Shown one piece after another: positions 8,243 to 17,839 of a stretch of DNA of 64,000 bases; position 1 is the first letter of the stretch, and every line of letters begins with the position of its first letter. Below the pieces are notes generated by a model. The model made no database searches. It was not told the DNA's origin and was given only the letters and a program-made list of their open reading frames with translations. This DNA comes from Methylogaea oryzae (GTDB lineage Bacteria; Pseudomonadota; Gammaproteobacteria; Methylococcales; Methylococcaceae): positions 3,714,001 through 3,778,000 of the forward strand of contig NZ_AP019782.1 in assembly GCF_019669985.1 (NCBI RefSeq), written 5' to 3'. Position numbers and translations under genes: made by a program.

Positions 8243-8989
8243 ATGCACTATCGGCTTTGCCCAAAGTGCGGCCACGCGCCGCTGCCGGAGAACCAATCCC
8301 TGCCCGCGGCCTGTCCGGGCTGCGGCTTGGTTCTGGCCAAATACGCGGCGCGGACTCCGGCCGGACGGCGGCAGCAAAGGCCGTCGCGCCCCAAAGCGTG
8401 GGCCGCCGGGCTGGCGCGGCGACTGCTGGAAACGCCGGAACGCGTGAGTCCCCTGGAATTCCGGGCGCGCGCCGCCGCTTTCGTGTTTTTCGCCGCCTGG
8501 GGTTGGCAACTGGCCTGGCTCGACATCGGCAACGGCGCCATCGGCGCTTCCTTCGTCCACAACATCCTCCTGCCGTTCCACGAAGCCGGCCACGTGCTGT
8601 TCCGCCCCTTCGGCGAATTCGTCACCTATCTGGGCGGCACCCTGGGCCAGTTGCTCATGCCCGTGGTGCTGGGCGTGGCGCTGATCCGCGAACGCCGGGA
8701 CAATTTCGGCGCTGCGCTGGCCCTATGGCTGCTGGGAGCGAGTCTGTTGGATGTGGCGCCTTACGTTTACGACGCATTGGATCCGCAGCTGATGCTGCTG
8801 TCCGGCCTGACCGGCAAGGACGGCGACCACGACTGGATTTACCTGCTGGGTTCCACGGGGCTGCTGCGCCAAGCGCAAACCCTGGGCAGGGCGACGCGCT
8901 GGGCGGGAATCGTCACGCTGCTGTGCGCCGGCGCCTGGGCCGCCTGCCTGCTGCGGCGGCAATACCGCCGCCTGGACGCGGCCGGTTGA
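8243..8989 (+). CDS. Membrane protein with N-terminal zinc ribbon and HEAGH motif (M50-like)
   Basis: I do not recognise a named gene. The first 30 residues form a zinc ribbon (C6-x2-C9 and C24-x2-C27). After a basic linker there are about five membrane segments starting near residue 78. HEAGH (H113, E114, H117) lies at the start of a membrane helix, the geometry of intramembrane or M50-type metalloproteases. A later LLDVAPYVYDA could provide a third ligand, but the classical NPDG-type motif is not obvious. It follows the pseudo-receiver gene on the same strand after 41 bases. Proteolytic activity is a guess. Confidence 0.65.
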   Translation: MHYRLCPKCGHAPLPENQSLPAACPGCGLVLAKYAARTPAGRRQQRPSRPKAWAAGLARRLLETPERVSPLEFRARAAAFVFFAAWGWQLAWLDIGNGAIGASFVHNILLPFHEAGHVLFRPFGEFVTYLGGTLGQLLMPVVLGVALIRERRDNFGAALALWLLGASLLDVAPYVYDALDPQLMLLSGLTGKDGDHDWIYLLGSTGLLRQAQTLGRATRWAGIVTLLCAGAWAACLLRRQYRRLDAAG

Positions 8990-9010
8990 GGCCGCCGAGC
9001 GGGCGTAACC

Positions 9011-9520
9011 TCAGTTTTTCGGCTGGTACAGCGTGGTGCGGTGGTGGCTCTTGTCGAAATAATCGTAGAGCGGAATGCTGATGGCGATGGCTGCGCCGAT
9101 GACGCCGAAAAAGCCGAAGACCCAGGGCACCCAAGGCTTGATGCCGCCCCGGCTTTCCAAAAACGGCAGGCGCTCGGTGGCGCTCAGCGGCTCGGCCTCT
9201 TGCAGCACTTTGCGGATATGGCGGTAATAGAAATAATCGCCGGCAAAGCCGTAAAAAATCGCCGTGACAACCCAGGTTAGAAGAAACAGGTCTTCGAAGC
9301 CGCTAGCCTCTTCGGCAAAGGAGAAAATGCCGAAGATGACGGCGAAATACCAAAAATTTCTGTACATCTTGCGATACAGCGCCCAAACCCCCATGAACAG
9401 GAAAGCCGGCCAACTCCAACTGGGCACGTACCAGCCGCCGCGCTTGTCGTAGCGGGCGAAGCGCCTTAAATACTCTTGTGTATGGAGATCGCCGATGGCG
9501 GTTTCGTAGTGGTAATTCAT
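9011..9520 (-). CDS. DUF2628-type membrane protein
   Basis: A 169-residue protein of unknown function. The N-terminal pattern RFARYDKRGGWYVPSWSWPAFLFMGVWALYRKMYRNFW matches DUF2628 proteins, followed by three or four hydrophobic segments (about residues 40-58, 60-78, 85-103 and 138-155). The ATG at 9520 is preferred over a GTG 12 bases upstream because a GTGAGAAAA sequence precedes it at ribosome-binding distance. The gene faces the zinc-ribbon membrane protein gene and appears to be a single transcription unit. Confidence 0.75.
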   Translation of the reverse strand: MNYHYETAIGDLHTQEYLRRFARYDKRGGWYVPSWSWPAFLFMGVWALYRKMYRNFWYFAVIFGIFSFAEEASGFEDLFLLTWVVTAIFYGFAGDYFYYRHIRKVLQEAEPLSATERLPFLESRGGIKPWVPWVFGFFGVIGAAIAISIPLYDYFDKSHHRTTLYQPKN

Positions 9521-9552
9521 CGCTTTTCTCACCGTCCCGTCTTATTCACGTA

Positions 9553-9567
9553 GGAGCGATGCGCTCC
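9553..9567. repeat. Short perfect hairpin between two minus-strand genes
   Basis: GGAGCG-ATG-CGCTCC forms a 6-bp stem with a 3-base loop in the 129-base gap between the universal-stress gene and the DUF2628 gene. The setting GTAGGAGCG resembles REP-type extragenic hairpins. There is no T-run, so it is not called as a terminator. Confidence 0.45.
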
Positions 9568-9649
9568 CCTCTACATCAGCCGCGCGGACGACACGGCTTG
9601 GTCGTTAAAAAGGCCACGGGTAAGCCTCCGCCGATGGTTGCAGCGCCGG

Positions 9650-10432
9650 TCAGGAGACCAGCACCACCGGACATTTCACATCCCTCGTCAGGATTGCTTG
9701 CAAAACCGGGTCGTCGCGGCCGGCCACCAACAAGCGGCAGCGGTCCGCCGTCAAATCCCCCAAGGCGCCGGCGCACCTTTCGGGGGCGATGACTATAAAT
9801 TGGCTGGCGTTTTGGTGCAAATCTTCGCTCGCCAGCGCCTGTTGCCGCCAGCTTTCCGCCAGGGTTTCCCGCTGCGTCGGCAACAACACGATCAACCGGC
9901 GCTCTTCCGCGCCGGCAATCTCGCCGGCCACGCGCAAAGCGCGGCCGGCGGCGGCGCTGGCGTCATACACCGCCCATACGGCGGCCCGGCCCATGACCCG
10001 CGGTTGGACCGGCGAGCCGCCGGCGCCCAACGCCACCCGTGATTCGCCGGTTCGACAAAGAAACAGCACATCCGTTCCCTCGGCCGCTTCCAAGGCTTCC
10101 GACAAGTAGCGGCCGCGCACGGTGCGCTGACTCAAGCGGATGCGTTGCTTCAGCGCCGCCTGTTCCAGTTCCTGGCGCAAGCGGCCGATCTGGCCGCGCA
10201 GCAGCCGCTCCACCCGCTCCACGTCCAGCGACCGGCCCGGCTTGCCGCCGCGCCCGGTTTCCATGGCGAAAGGCAGCTGCGCCAGATGGAACAGTCCGAG
10301 GTCCTCCACGAATAAAGCCAACAACTCCGCCCGCGTGCGCGCCGCCAGCAGGGTGGCGGCTTCCAGTGCGGCGGGGTTATGCCGGGTGGCGTCCAAAGCC
10401 ACCAAAATACGCCAGCCGGCCGTATCAGCCAT
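9650..10432 (-). CDS. Universal-stress-protein-like protein
   Basis: A 260-residue protein with an N-terminal UspA-like Rossmann domain: WRILVALDATRHNPAALEAATLLAARTRAELLALFVEDLGLFHLA is the first beta strand, helix and second strand. The middle is a charged helical stretch (about residues 80-115). The C-terminal half (about 120-260) may be a second, degenerate Usp repeat ending CPVVLVS; the ATP-binding GxxGxxxxxxxxxG(S/T) motif is not visible. Its start overlaps the end of the Lon-like protease gene by 8 bases, so the two are translationally coupled. A stress-linked accessory role is inferred. Confidence 0.7.
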   Translation of the reverse strand: MADTAGWRILVALDATRHNPAALEAATLLAARTRAELLALFVEDLGLFHLAQLPFAMETGRGGKPGRSLDVERVERLLRGQIGRLRQELEQAALKQRIRLSQRTVRGRYLSEALEAAEGTDVLFLCRTGESRVALGAGGSPVQPRVMGRAAVWAVYDASAAAGRALRVAGEIAGAEERRLIVLLPTQRETLAESWRQQALASEDLHQNASQFIVIAPERCAGALGDLTADRCRLLVAGRDDPVLQAILTRDVKCPVVLVS

Positions 10433-12851
10433 GATTGCCGCCCTCGCTGTCCTTGGCCGGCGGTTGCGCCAGCTCCTTTTGGATGGCGGCGAACGCCAGC
10501 AGGCGCGCCTCCACCTTGCCGTTGACGCTGTTTTCCGGATAGGCGCCGCTGTCGTCGCGCTCGCCGGCCGGCATCCCCATCAGCAGGGCCAGCGCCTGAT
10601 CCACCGTGTCCACGGCATACACGCAGAATCGGCCGTCGCGGCAAGCGTCCACCACGTCCTGGCGCAGCATCAGGTGCTTGACGTTGGCAGCGGGAATGAT
10701 GACCCCTTGCTCGCCCCCCAGGCCGCGCGCGACGCATACGTCGAAAAAGCCTTCGATCTTCTGGTTGACGCCGCCGATGGGCTGCACCCGGCCGTGTTGG
10801 TTGACCGAACCGGTCACGGCGAAATGCTGGAAGATCGGCAACTCGGCCAAGGAGGAAATGATGGCGCACAGCTCCGCCAAGGAAGCGGAATCCCCTTCCA
10901 CCTGGCCGTACGACTGCTCGAACACCAGGCTGGCGGCCACGGAAAAGGCCCGCTCGCGGGCATACCGCGCCGCCAGGAAGCTGGACAGGATCAGCACGCC
11001 TTTGGAATGGATGGCACCGCCCAACTCCGTTTCCCGCTCGATGTCGATCACTTTGCCCGCGCCCAGGCGGGTGGTGGCGGTGATGCGGGAAGGCTGGCCG
11101 AAGCTGAAATCTCCCAGGCTCAGCACCGACAAGCCGTTGACCTGGCCCACGGCGGCGCCGGCCGTGTCGATGAACAGGATGCCGCGCTCGATGGCTTCGT
11201 AAATGTGCTTGCGGATACGGTCGGCGCGATGAATTTGCTGGTCGATGGCGCGCTGGATATGCTCGCGGCCGATGATCCGGCTTTCGGCTTTGCCGGCCCA
11301 ATGGTCGGCTTCTTTCAGCAAGTCGGCCAAGCTGCGCTGGTGGGTGGTGAGTTTTTCCGCATCCTCCGCCAGCCGCGCGCCGTGTTCCACCGCCCGCGCC
11401 ACCGCCTGCTTGTCCAGCGGACGTAGCTGGTCGCGCCGCGCCAAGCTGCCGATGACGCGGGCGTAATAGGCGTGAGCGTCGTCACTCCGATCGATGGTTT
11501 CCTCGAAATCCGCCGCCACCTTGAACAGATCGGCGAATTCCGGGTCCAGCATGGTCAACAGGTAATACAGCCGGCGGTCGCCGATCAGGATGACCTTCAC
11601 GTCCAAGGGAATCGGCTGCGGCTCCAGCGACGTCGTGCTGATGAGGCTGAGCCGCCGCTCCAGGCTTTCCACGGCGATTTCGCCCGCTTGCAGCGCCCGC
11701 TTCAGGCAATCCCAGGCAAAAGGCTGGGTCAACAGCGCCAGGGCGTCCAGGATCAGATAGCCGCCGTTGGCCCGGTGCAGGGCGCCGGCCTTGATCATGG
11801 TGAAATCGGTGAACAACGCGCCCATATGGGCGTGGTATTCCACCCGGCCGATGAGGTTGGCGTGGGTCGGCAGGGGCTCGTGCACCACCGGCGCGCTCTT
11901 TTCGCCGTTGTGATGCACCAGCAGGTTCACCCGGTAACGCTGGAAAGGATTCCCTTGCTGGGTCTGGCCCAGCAGCACGGCGGCCGCGTCCGAACGCGGC
12001 AGGAAGTCTTCCACGTGTTCGACGATGTCCTGCTCCATCTGCTCGAGATAGCCGATCACCTCCTCCTGTTCCAGGAAATGCTGCTTCACCGCGTCGATCA
12101 AATGGCTGACGGCGTAGCCGACGATTTCCCGGTTGAGGCCGCGGATTTTTTCCTTGGCCTCCTTGCGCCAGCCGGGAAATTGCCGCAACAGCTTCTGCAA
12201 AGCCTGTTGCAGTTTTTCCACCACGTCGCGCACTTCGCGTTGCTCCTCCTCCGACAGCTTCTTGAACTCGTCAGGGCTGAGCACGTCGTCGTCTTTGTCC
12301 ACCGGGGCGAAAGCGAAACCAGTGGGGGTTTCCACCAGCATGATGCGGCTGCGCCGGGCCTCCTGGCGCAACTCGTGCAGCGCGGCGCCTTCGCGCTCCT
12401 TCGCCTCGCCCTCGATTTCCTCGGCGCGGGCGCGGTATTCCTCCCCTTCGAAAGCGGCGGGAATGGCCGAACGCAAATCCTCCACCAGCTTCTCCACCTC
12501 CTGGCGGAAGCCGAAGCCCATGCCGGCCGGCAGGCGCAGCGCCTTGGGCTTGGACGGCTGGGCAAAATCGTTGAGATAGCACCAGTCGGACGGCACCGGC
12601 TGCCCCTCCGCCTGGCGCGCCACCGCCTGGTCCACCGCGGTGCGGCGGCCGGCGCCGGCCGGCCCCAGCACGAAGATGTTGTAGCCTTTCTGGCGGATTT
12701 CCACGCCGAAGCGGATCGCCTCCAGGGCGCGCGCCTGGCCGATGGCCAGCTCGACATCGGCCAGTTCTTCCGTGGTGTCGAAACCGAGACGGTCGGCGTC
12801 GCAGGGAGTAAATAGTTGCCGGCTCTCCAAGGGGGGGAAGGATTGATCCAT
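10425..12851 (-). CDS. Lon-like ATP-dependent protease (S16 family, YcbZ/LonH type)
   Basis: An 808-residue cytoplasmic AAA+ protease related to E. coli YcbZ rather than to Lon itself. The N-terminus has an AAA-like nucleotide site (FVLGPAGAGRRTAVD) in which the Walker A Lys is replaced by Arg. The middle has the AAA_32 module (ALHRANGGYLILDALALL). The C-terminus is the S16 protease domain with the Ser-Lys dyad at about S655 (EGDSASLAE) and K698 (GGVNQKIEGF). It lacks the long N-terminal substrate domain of classical Lon. Degenerate Walker A motifs occur in some members of this family, so this need not mean loss of function. The downstream Usp-like gene is coupled to it. Confidence 0.9.
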   Translation of the reverse strand: MDQSFPPLESRQLFTPCDADRLGFDTTEELADVELAIGQARALEAIRFGVEIRQKGYNIFVLGPAGAGRRTAVDQAVARQAEGQPVPSDWCYLNDFAQPSKPKALRLPAGMGFGFRQEVEKLVEDLRSAIPAAFEGEEYRARAEEIEGEAKEREGAALHELRQEARRSRIMLVETPTGFAFAPVDKDDDVLSPDEFKKLSEEEQREVRDVVEKLQQALQKLLRQFPGWRKEAKEKIRGLNREIVGYAVSHLIDAVKQHFLEQEEVIGYLEQMEQDIVEHVEDFLPRSDAAAVLLGQTQQGNPFQRYRVNLLVHHNGEKSAPVVHEPLPTHANLIGRVEYHAHMGALFTDFTMIKAGALHRANGGYLILDALALLTQPFAWDCLKRALQAGEIAVESLERRLSLISTTSLEPQPIPLDVKVILIGDRRLYYLLTMLDPEFADLFKVAADFEETIDRSDDAHAYYARVIGSLARRDQLRPLDKQAVARAVEHGARLAEDAEKLTTHQRSLADLLKEADHWAGKAESRIIGREHIQRAIDQQIHRADRIRKHIYEAIERGILFIDTAGAAVGQVNGLSVLSLGDFSFGQPSRITATTRLGAGKVIDIERETELGGAIHSKGVLILSSFLAARYARERAFSVAASLVFEQSYGQVEGDSASLAELCAIISSLAELPIFQHFAVTGSVNQHGRVQPIGGVNQKIEGFFDVCVARGLGGEQGVIIPAANVKHLMLRQDVVDACRDGRFCVYAVDTVDQALALLMGMPAGERDDSGAYPENSVNGKVEARLLAFAAIQKELAQPPAKDSEGGNHG

Positions 12852-12892
12852 GGCTTTGGCTTGCTCGAGTGGTTTGAAAACGGAAAACTTTT

Positions 12893-12906
12893 GCCAGCCG
12901 GCTGGC
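12893..12906. promoter_or_regulatory. 14-bp perfect palindrome in the lon-like/hvfA divergent region
   Basis: GCCAGCC followed directly by GGCTGGC in the 155-base divergent intergenic region. It could be an operator for either gene. No known regulator consensus was matched, and short GC-rich palindromes arise by chance in such DNA. Confidence 0.25.
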
Positions 12907-13006
12907 GCTCATGCATATTAACCCGGTGCAGACGCGCAGCGGCGCCCGCCGCCGGCGCATTCGACTATAAATCCAACACTAGCCTACCAGCAACGGAGAC
13001 ATCCCC

Positions 13007-13363
13007 ATGAGCAATACGTTCGACAAAAAAGGCTTGGCCGCCCTGGCCGGCGCGGCCGTGGTCACCAGCCTGTCCGCTACCGCCGTGAACGCCCAGGAAA
13101 ACCCGTTCGCCCTGAAGGATTTGTCCGCCGGCTACATGCAAGTGGCCGAACAAAAGGAAATGACCTGCGGCGAAGGCAAGTGCGGCGGCAGCATGATGAA
13201 GGAAGGCCAGCCGAAAAAAGACATGGCCGGCATGAAAGGCATGGAAGGCAAGTGCGCCGGTAATATGCAAGGCGGCCAACAGGCCGCACCGGGCGCGGCC
13301 CCTGCGCCGGCTACCGGCGGCGCCGCTCCCGCTCCGGCGCCCGCCGCGCCGATGAAGCACTGA
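13007..13363 (+). CDS. hvfA: HvfA/bufferin-like precursor peptide with EGKCG motifs
   Basis: A 118-residue secreted low-complexity peptide. It has a Sec-type signal ([20 protein letters not shown], cleavage near residue 29), then a short conserved region ([14 protein letters not shown]). Cysteines lie at C54, C59 in a canonical EGKCG motif, and C83 in a variant EGKCA. The tail is Ala/Pro-rich and ends in His. In Haemophilus HvfA and in bufferins, such Cys motifs are converted by an MNIO enzyme into heterocycles that bind copper. Here the enzyme and partner genes follow immediately. GGAGAC 5 bases before the ATG is the ribosome-binding site. The assignment rests on motif plus operon; modification here is inferred. 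Confidence 0.82.
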   Translation: MSNTFDKKGLAALAGAAVVTSLSATAVNAQENPFALKDLSAGYMQVAEQKEMTCGEGKCGGSMMKEGQPKKDMAGMKGMEGKCAGNMQGGQQAAPGAAPAPATGGAAPAPAPAAPMKH

Positions 13364-13407
13364 TCGGCAGCAGACCCCATCCCGCGCTTCCGGCGCGGGA
13401 TACCCTC

Positions 13408-14247
13408 ATGCCGCACGCGCCATCCCCTCTGCAAAACGCCGGCCTCGGCCTGCGCCGCGCCTTCATCGAAGAGCTGGCGGCGGCTCCGCCCGCCAACGTG
13501 GGCTTTTACGAAATCGCGCCGGAAAACTGGATGCACGTCGGCGGCAAGGCGGGCAAACTGTTCCGCAGCCTCACCGAGCGTTGCCCTTTCGTTTGCCACG
13601 GCCTATGTCTGTCCGTGGGCGGCCCCGCCCCCCTGGACGAAGTATTCCTGCGGCAGCTCAAGGCCTTCATGGCCGAGCACCGCATTGCCCTCTACAGCGA
13701 GCACCTGAGCTACTGCGGCGACGACGCCGGCCATTTATACGACCTGATGCCCTTGCCCTTCACCGAGGAAGCGGTGCATTACACGGCCGGCCGCATCCGC
13801 CGGGTGCAGGACATCCTGGAGCGGCGCATCGCCATGGAGAACATCTCCTACTACGCCGCGCCGGGCCAGGAAATGGCGGAAATCGATTTTCTCAACGCCG
13901 TGCTGGCTGAAGCCGACTGCGACTTGCTGCTGGACGTGAACAATGTCTACGTCAACAGCGTCAACCACCGTTACGACGCGGCAGCCTTCCTCGACGCCGT
14001 GCCGGCCCAGCGCATCGCCTACCTGCACATCGCCGGCCACTACGTGGAAGCGGAAGACTTCCTGGTGGACACCCACGGCGCGCCCATCGTCAACCCGGTG
14101 TGGCGACTGCTGGACCGGACCTTCGACCGATTCGGCCCCTGTCCCACCTTGCTGGAACGGGACTTCAACATCCCGCCCCTGGCGGAGCTGCTGGCGGAAG
14201 TGGACGGCATCCGCGACTTGCAGCAACGCCGCAAGCAAGCGGCATAG
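13408..14247 (+). CDS. hvfB: MNIO-family (DUF692) peptide-modifying enzyme HvfB
   Basis: Multinuclear non-heme iron oxygenase predicted to modify the cysteines of the upstream HvfA peptide. The 279 residues form a xylose-isomerase-like TIM barrel. Candidate iron ligands stand in conserved blocks: H64 ([10 protein letters not shown]), H99 (YSEHLSY), E144 (MENISYY), D176/N178/N179 (DVNNVYVN), H207 and H211 (HIAGH), D221/H223 (DTHG) and E250 (LERDFNIP). It begins 44 bases after hvfA, and the DUF2063 partner follows after 39 bases. Known family chemistry turns Cys into oxazolone/thioamide or 5-thiooxazole groups; which product forms here cannot be read from sequence. Confidence 0.92.
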   Translation: MPHAPSPLQNAGLGLRRAFIEELAAAPPANVGFYEIAPENWMHVGGKAGKLFRSLTERCPFVCHGLCLSVGGPAPLDEVFLRQLKAFMAEHRIALYSEHLSYCGDDAGHLYDLMPLPFTEEAVHYTAGRIRRVQDILERRIAMENISYYAAPGQEMAEIDFLNAVLAEADCDLLLDVNNVYVNSVNHRYDAAAFLDAVPAQRIAYLHIAGHYVEAEDFLVDTHGAPIVNPVWRLLDRTFDRFGPCPTLLERDFNIPPLAELLAEVDGIRDLQQRRKQAA

Positions 14248-14286
14248 GCGTCCCATCGTCCAACACCGTTCCAGCCGCCGCGCGCC

Positions 14287-15036
14287 ATGCCCTCCCTCAT
14301 ACAAACCCAGCAACGTTTCAGCGCCTACATCCGCGATCCTGAAAGCAACCCCGCGCCCGACGACGTGGCGCCGCGCCGCATGGCCATGTACCGCGAGCTG
14401 TTCTACAACAACGTCGAAAGCTTCCTGTCCGGCAACTTTCCCGTACTGCGCTCCCTCTACGGCGACGGGGCCTGGCACGCCCTGGCGCAGGACTTTTTCG
14501 CCCGCCATCGCTGCCGGACGCCTTATTTCTACGCCATTCCGGAGGAATTCCTCGCTTTCCTGCGGGACGAACGGGACCGGCAACACGACGATCCGCCGTT
14601 CCTGCAGGAACTGGCCCATTACGAATGGGCGGAAATGGCCGTCGCCATCGCCCAGGGCGAGCCGCCGCCCCCCCTGGCCGGCGACGTGATCGGCCAGCCC
14701 CTGGCGCTGTCGCCGCTGGCCTGGTTTCTTGCTTACCGCTGGCCGGTGCACCTGATCGGTCCGGACAATCAACCGCAGCAGCAGCCGCCCGACGCCACCC
14801 TGCTGGTGATCTGCCGCAACCGGGAAGACCAGGTGCGCTTCCTGGAAATCAATCCGGTCACTTACCGCCTGCTGGAGCTGTTGCAAGCCGAACCGGGCAA
14901 GGTCGGCGCGGACTATCTGCGGCGCATCGCCTCGGAATTGAACAATCCCAATCCGGAAGCGGTGCTGCACGGCGGCGCGGAAATATTGCGGGGCTTGGCG
15001 GAAAGGGCGGTCATCGGCCGGCCCGCATCAGGCTAA
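14287..15036 (+). CDS. hvfC: DUF2063 protein HvfC, partner of the MNIO enzyme
   Basis: A 249-residue RiPP partner protein. The N-terminal DUF2063 domain (about residues 5-100) shows [30 protein letters not shown] and [13 protein letters not shown], the pattern of HvfC/BufC proteins that deliver the precursor to HvfB. The C-terminal half (about 135-245) has a winged-helix-like PqqD/RRE-type look ([29 protein letters not shown]). It is the third gene of the operon. No DoxX-type hvfD follows; hemL starts 40 bases downstream and may be read from the same transcript. Confidence 0.88.
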   Translation: MPSLIQTQQRFSAYIRDPESNPAPDDVAPRRMAMYRELFYNNVESFLSGNFPVLRSLYGDGAWHALAQDFFARHRCRTPYFYAIPEEFLAFLRDERDRQHDDPPFLQELAHYEWAEMAVAIAQGEPPPPLAGDVIGQPLALSPLAWFLAYRWPVHLIGPDNQPQQQPPDATLLVICRNREDQVRFLEINPVTYRLLELLQAEPGKVGADYLRRIASELNNPNPEAVLHGGAEILRGLAERAVIGRPASG

Positions 15037-15076
15037 AATGGCGGCCATACGATTTCCATCACACAACACCGACACC

Positions 15077-16357
<1,281 letters not shown>

Positions 16358-16360
16358 GCC

Positions 16361-17830
16361 GTGCCGACCACCGTGCCCATGGGCTGGCCGTTGGCCGTAG
16401 CGGTCTTGGCGCTGCTGCTGGCGGGCCTGGCGTTCGTCGCCTGGCGGTTATCGCAGCGGGCGGCCGAACTGGCCACCCGCCTGGCCGTGGCCGAGGAACG
16501 CAACGCCCGATTGCTGGAGCTGGAGCGCCACGGCCGGGACGTGCAGATGCGGCTGGAGTCGGCCCAGGCCGAACTTAAGCAGGAAGCCGCCGCCCGCGCC
16601 CGCGCCGAGCAGCAGTGCCAGGTCATCCCGGCGCTGGAGCAGCGCCTGACGACCAAGGACGCCGACATCCAGGCCCTCACCCAGGCCCTGTCCGACTCCC
16701 GCAGCGGCCTGGCGGAGCTACAGGCCCGCATGGAGGAAGAACGCAAGGCCACGGAGGACAAGCTGGCCCTGCTACGCAACGCCGAGGCGCAGTTGGTGAG
16801 CCAGTTCGAGAACCTGGCCGGCAAGATCCTGGAAGAGAAGAGCCAAAAATTCACCGAACAGAACCGCGCCCAGCTGGACAGCGTGCTCAACCCGTTCCGC
16901 GAGCAGATCGGCGATTTCCGCAAGAAGGTGGACGACATGCACCTACACGACGCCAAGGACCGGGCGTCCCTGCGCCAGGAAATCCAGGGCCTCAAGGACC
17001 AAACCCAGCGCATCAACCAGGAAGCGGCCAACCTGGCCCGGGCGCTGAAGGGCGACCGCAAAACCCAGGGCAACTGGGGCGAAATGATCCTGGAGCGGGT
17101 GCTGGAGCAGTCCGGCCTGCGCAAGGGCATCGAATACGACACCCAGGGCGCTTTCCGCGACGCCGAGCAGCGTTTGCTGCGGCCGGACGTCATCGTCCAC
17201 CTGCCGGAAGGCAAGGACGTGGTGGTGGATTCCAAAGTGTCACTGTCCGCCTACGAGCGCTACGCCAACGCAGAGGACGCCACCGAACGCGACATGGCCC
17301 TAGCCGAGCACGTGCAGGCGGTTCGCGCCCACATCAAAGGCCTGAGCGGCAAGGACTACGCCGACCTTTCCGGCCTGCGCTCGCTGGACTTCGTGCTGCT
17401 GTTCATGCCCATCGAAGCGGCGTTCATGGCGGCTTTCCAGCACGACGAAAAGCTGTTTTCCGACGCCTTCGAGGCCGGCATCGTGGTAGTCACCCCCACT
17501 ACCCTGCTGGCGACGCTGCGCACCATCGGCAACATCTGGCGCTACGAACGGCAGAACGAAAACGCCCGCCTCATCGCCGACAAGGCCGCCAAGCTGTACG
17601 ACAAGCTGCGCGGCTTCACCGAGGACATGGAAAAGCTCGGCACCCAGCTGGCCACCGTGCACAAGACCTACGACGACGCCATGAACAAGCTGACCACCGG
17701 CAAGGGCAACGTCATCCGCCAGGCCTCCGGCTTCGCCGAACTGGGGGTGAAGATTTCCAAGCCGCTGCCCAAAAGCATCACCGAGCGGGCGGGATTGGAG
17801 GAAGGCGTCGCGGAAGACGGCGACGCCTGA
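16361..17830 (+). CDS. rmuC: DNA recombination protein RmuC
   Basis: RmuC-family protein that limits inversions and rearrangements of short inverted repeats; predicted nuclease-like fold. It has an N-terminal membrane anchor (WPLAVAVLALLLAGLAFVAW), a long coiled coil (about residues 30-200) and the RmuC core, with TQGNWGEMILERVLEQSGLRKG, PDVIVHLPEGKDVVVDSKVSL and VVTPTTLLATLRTIGNIWR. The start is GTG 16361, directly after the hemL stop; ATG 16379 is an alternative that would leave the anchor intact. 489 residues is a normal length. Confidence 0.93.
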   Translation: MPTTVPMGWPLAVAVLALLLAGLAFVAWRLSQRAAELATRLAVAEERNARLLELERHGRDVQMRLESAQAELKQEAAARARAEQQCQVIPALEQRLTTKDADIQALTQALSDSRSGLAELQARMEEERKATEDKLALLRNAEAQLVSQFENLAGKILEEKSQKFTEQNRAQLDSVLNPFREQIGDFRKKVDDMHLHDAKDRASLRQEIQGLKDQTQRINQEAANLARALKGDRKTQGNWGEMILERVLEQSGLRKGIEYDTQGAFRDAEQRLLRPDVIVHLPEGKDVVVDSKVSLSAYERYANAEDATERDMALAEHVQAVRAHIKGLSGKDYADLSGLRSLDFVLLFMPIEAAFMAAFQHDEKLFSDAFEAGIVVVTPTTLLATLRTIGNIWRYERQNENARLIADKAAKLYDKLRGFTEDMEKLGTQLATVHKTYDDAMNKLTTGKGNVIRQASGFAELGVKISKPLPKSITERAGLEEGVAEDGDA

Positions 17831-17839
17831 AAGCGGGGC

